From assembly GCA_023425615.1 (NCBI GenBank), contig JAFACJ010001001.1, positions 1-6,441 of the forward strand: a DNA stretch of 6,441 bases. The letters run 5' to 3'. Numbering within the stretch: position 1 is the stretch's first letter; the number at the start of each line of letters is the position of its first letter. The notes under the pieces were generated by a model that was not told where the DNA came from, did not search any database, and saw only the letters and a list, made by a program, of their open reading frames with translations. Below are positions 6,405-6,441 of this stretch, in pieces. This stretch comes from Actinomycetes bacterium (lineage in GTDB: Bacteria > Actinomycetota > Actinomycetes > Streptosporangiales > Streptosporangiaceae). A program made the position numbers and the translations under genes.

Positions 6405-6441
6405 TGCGCCCGCGCACCTGTTTACATTCACGACACATCGG

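Larger units (their letters stand above)
6141..6441. other. intergenic/regulatory region upstream of kdpD2
   Basis: About 300 bases without a convincing gene. Base composition is visibly less GC-rich than the flanking genes, with runs such as TTTTGGGGAGGAAATTTTC. The - strand frame in line with kdpD2 is open for 92 codons but uses TTA, ATA and AGA codons and stops five codons before kdpD2, so it is not treated as a gene. Small symmetric elements are present: CCGGT/ACCGG stem at 6326-6341, GCAATTGC at 6366-6373, and CTCGATATCAAG at 6214-6225 (10 of 12 positions symmetric). The kdpD2 promoter should lie here. The right edge may also hold the beginning of a + strand gene. Confidence 0.7.

Noticed and set aside
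6153..6431. 92-codon - strand open frame directly before and in frame with kdpD2
   Set aside because: It uses codons rare in this genome style (TTA, ATA, AGA, several A/T-ending), has no Shine-Dalgarno and no known motif. The in-frame TAG separates it from kdpD2, so it is not an N-terminal extension.
1..6441. Mobile element, CRISPR array, tRNA or rRNA
   Set aside because: No transposase, integrase, terminal repeats, regularly spaced repeats or tRNA-like cloverleaf was seen on either strand. The only large repeat is the kdpDE duplication itself.

Overview
The window comes from a very high-GC actinomycete. Codons end almost always in G or C, and the KdpD proteins are of the actinobacterial type, in which KdpD2 starts only about a dozen residues before its Walker A loop. 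The gene style would fit a family such as Streptosporangiaceae, Thermomonosporaceae or Streptomycetaceae, but the sequence alone does not decide between them.

The window holds two complete or nearly complete KdpD/KdpE potassium and turgor two-component systems arranged tail to tail. On the + strand, positions 1-2295 carry a 5'-truncated kdpD (kdpD1), and 2297-2974 carry its partner kdpE1. On the - strand, kdpD2 runs 6140 to 3642 and kdpE2 runs 3645 to 2971. The two response-regulator genes converge so tightly that their stop codons share bases (TAA of kdpE1 at 2972-2974, TAG of kdpE2 at 2973-2971), so there is no intergenic terminator. Because the two kdpE genes are close paralogs, the junction is also the centre of a large imperfect inverted repeat. 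In each pair the kinase and regulator are translationally linked: a one-base gap in pair 1 and an ATGA overlap in pair 2.

In the known Kdp system the membrane sensor kinase KdpD autophosphorylates and passes phosphate to KdpE, which activates the kdpFABC high-affinity K+ pump. No kdpFABC gene lies in the window, so which pair controls a pump, and where that pump is, cannot be seen here. The two KdpE recognition helices are nearly identical, which suggests shared or overlapping DNA targets. The sensor halves of the KdpDs have diverged more.

Positions 6141-6441, upstream of kdpD2, contain no convincing gene. They look like a regulatory region, less GC-rich than the genes. They carry a CRP-like GTG-N8-CAC palindrome, a repeated 10-mer CTCGGGCCCG spaced 84 bp apart, and a possible weak promoter for kdpD2.

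Nothing here is a plainly new system. The unusual points are the convergent duplicated kdpDE architecture, the shared stop codons, the hairpin built from coding sequence, and a stretch of kdpE with no synonymous divergence between the paralogs.
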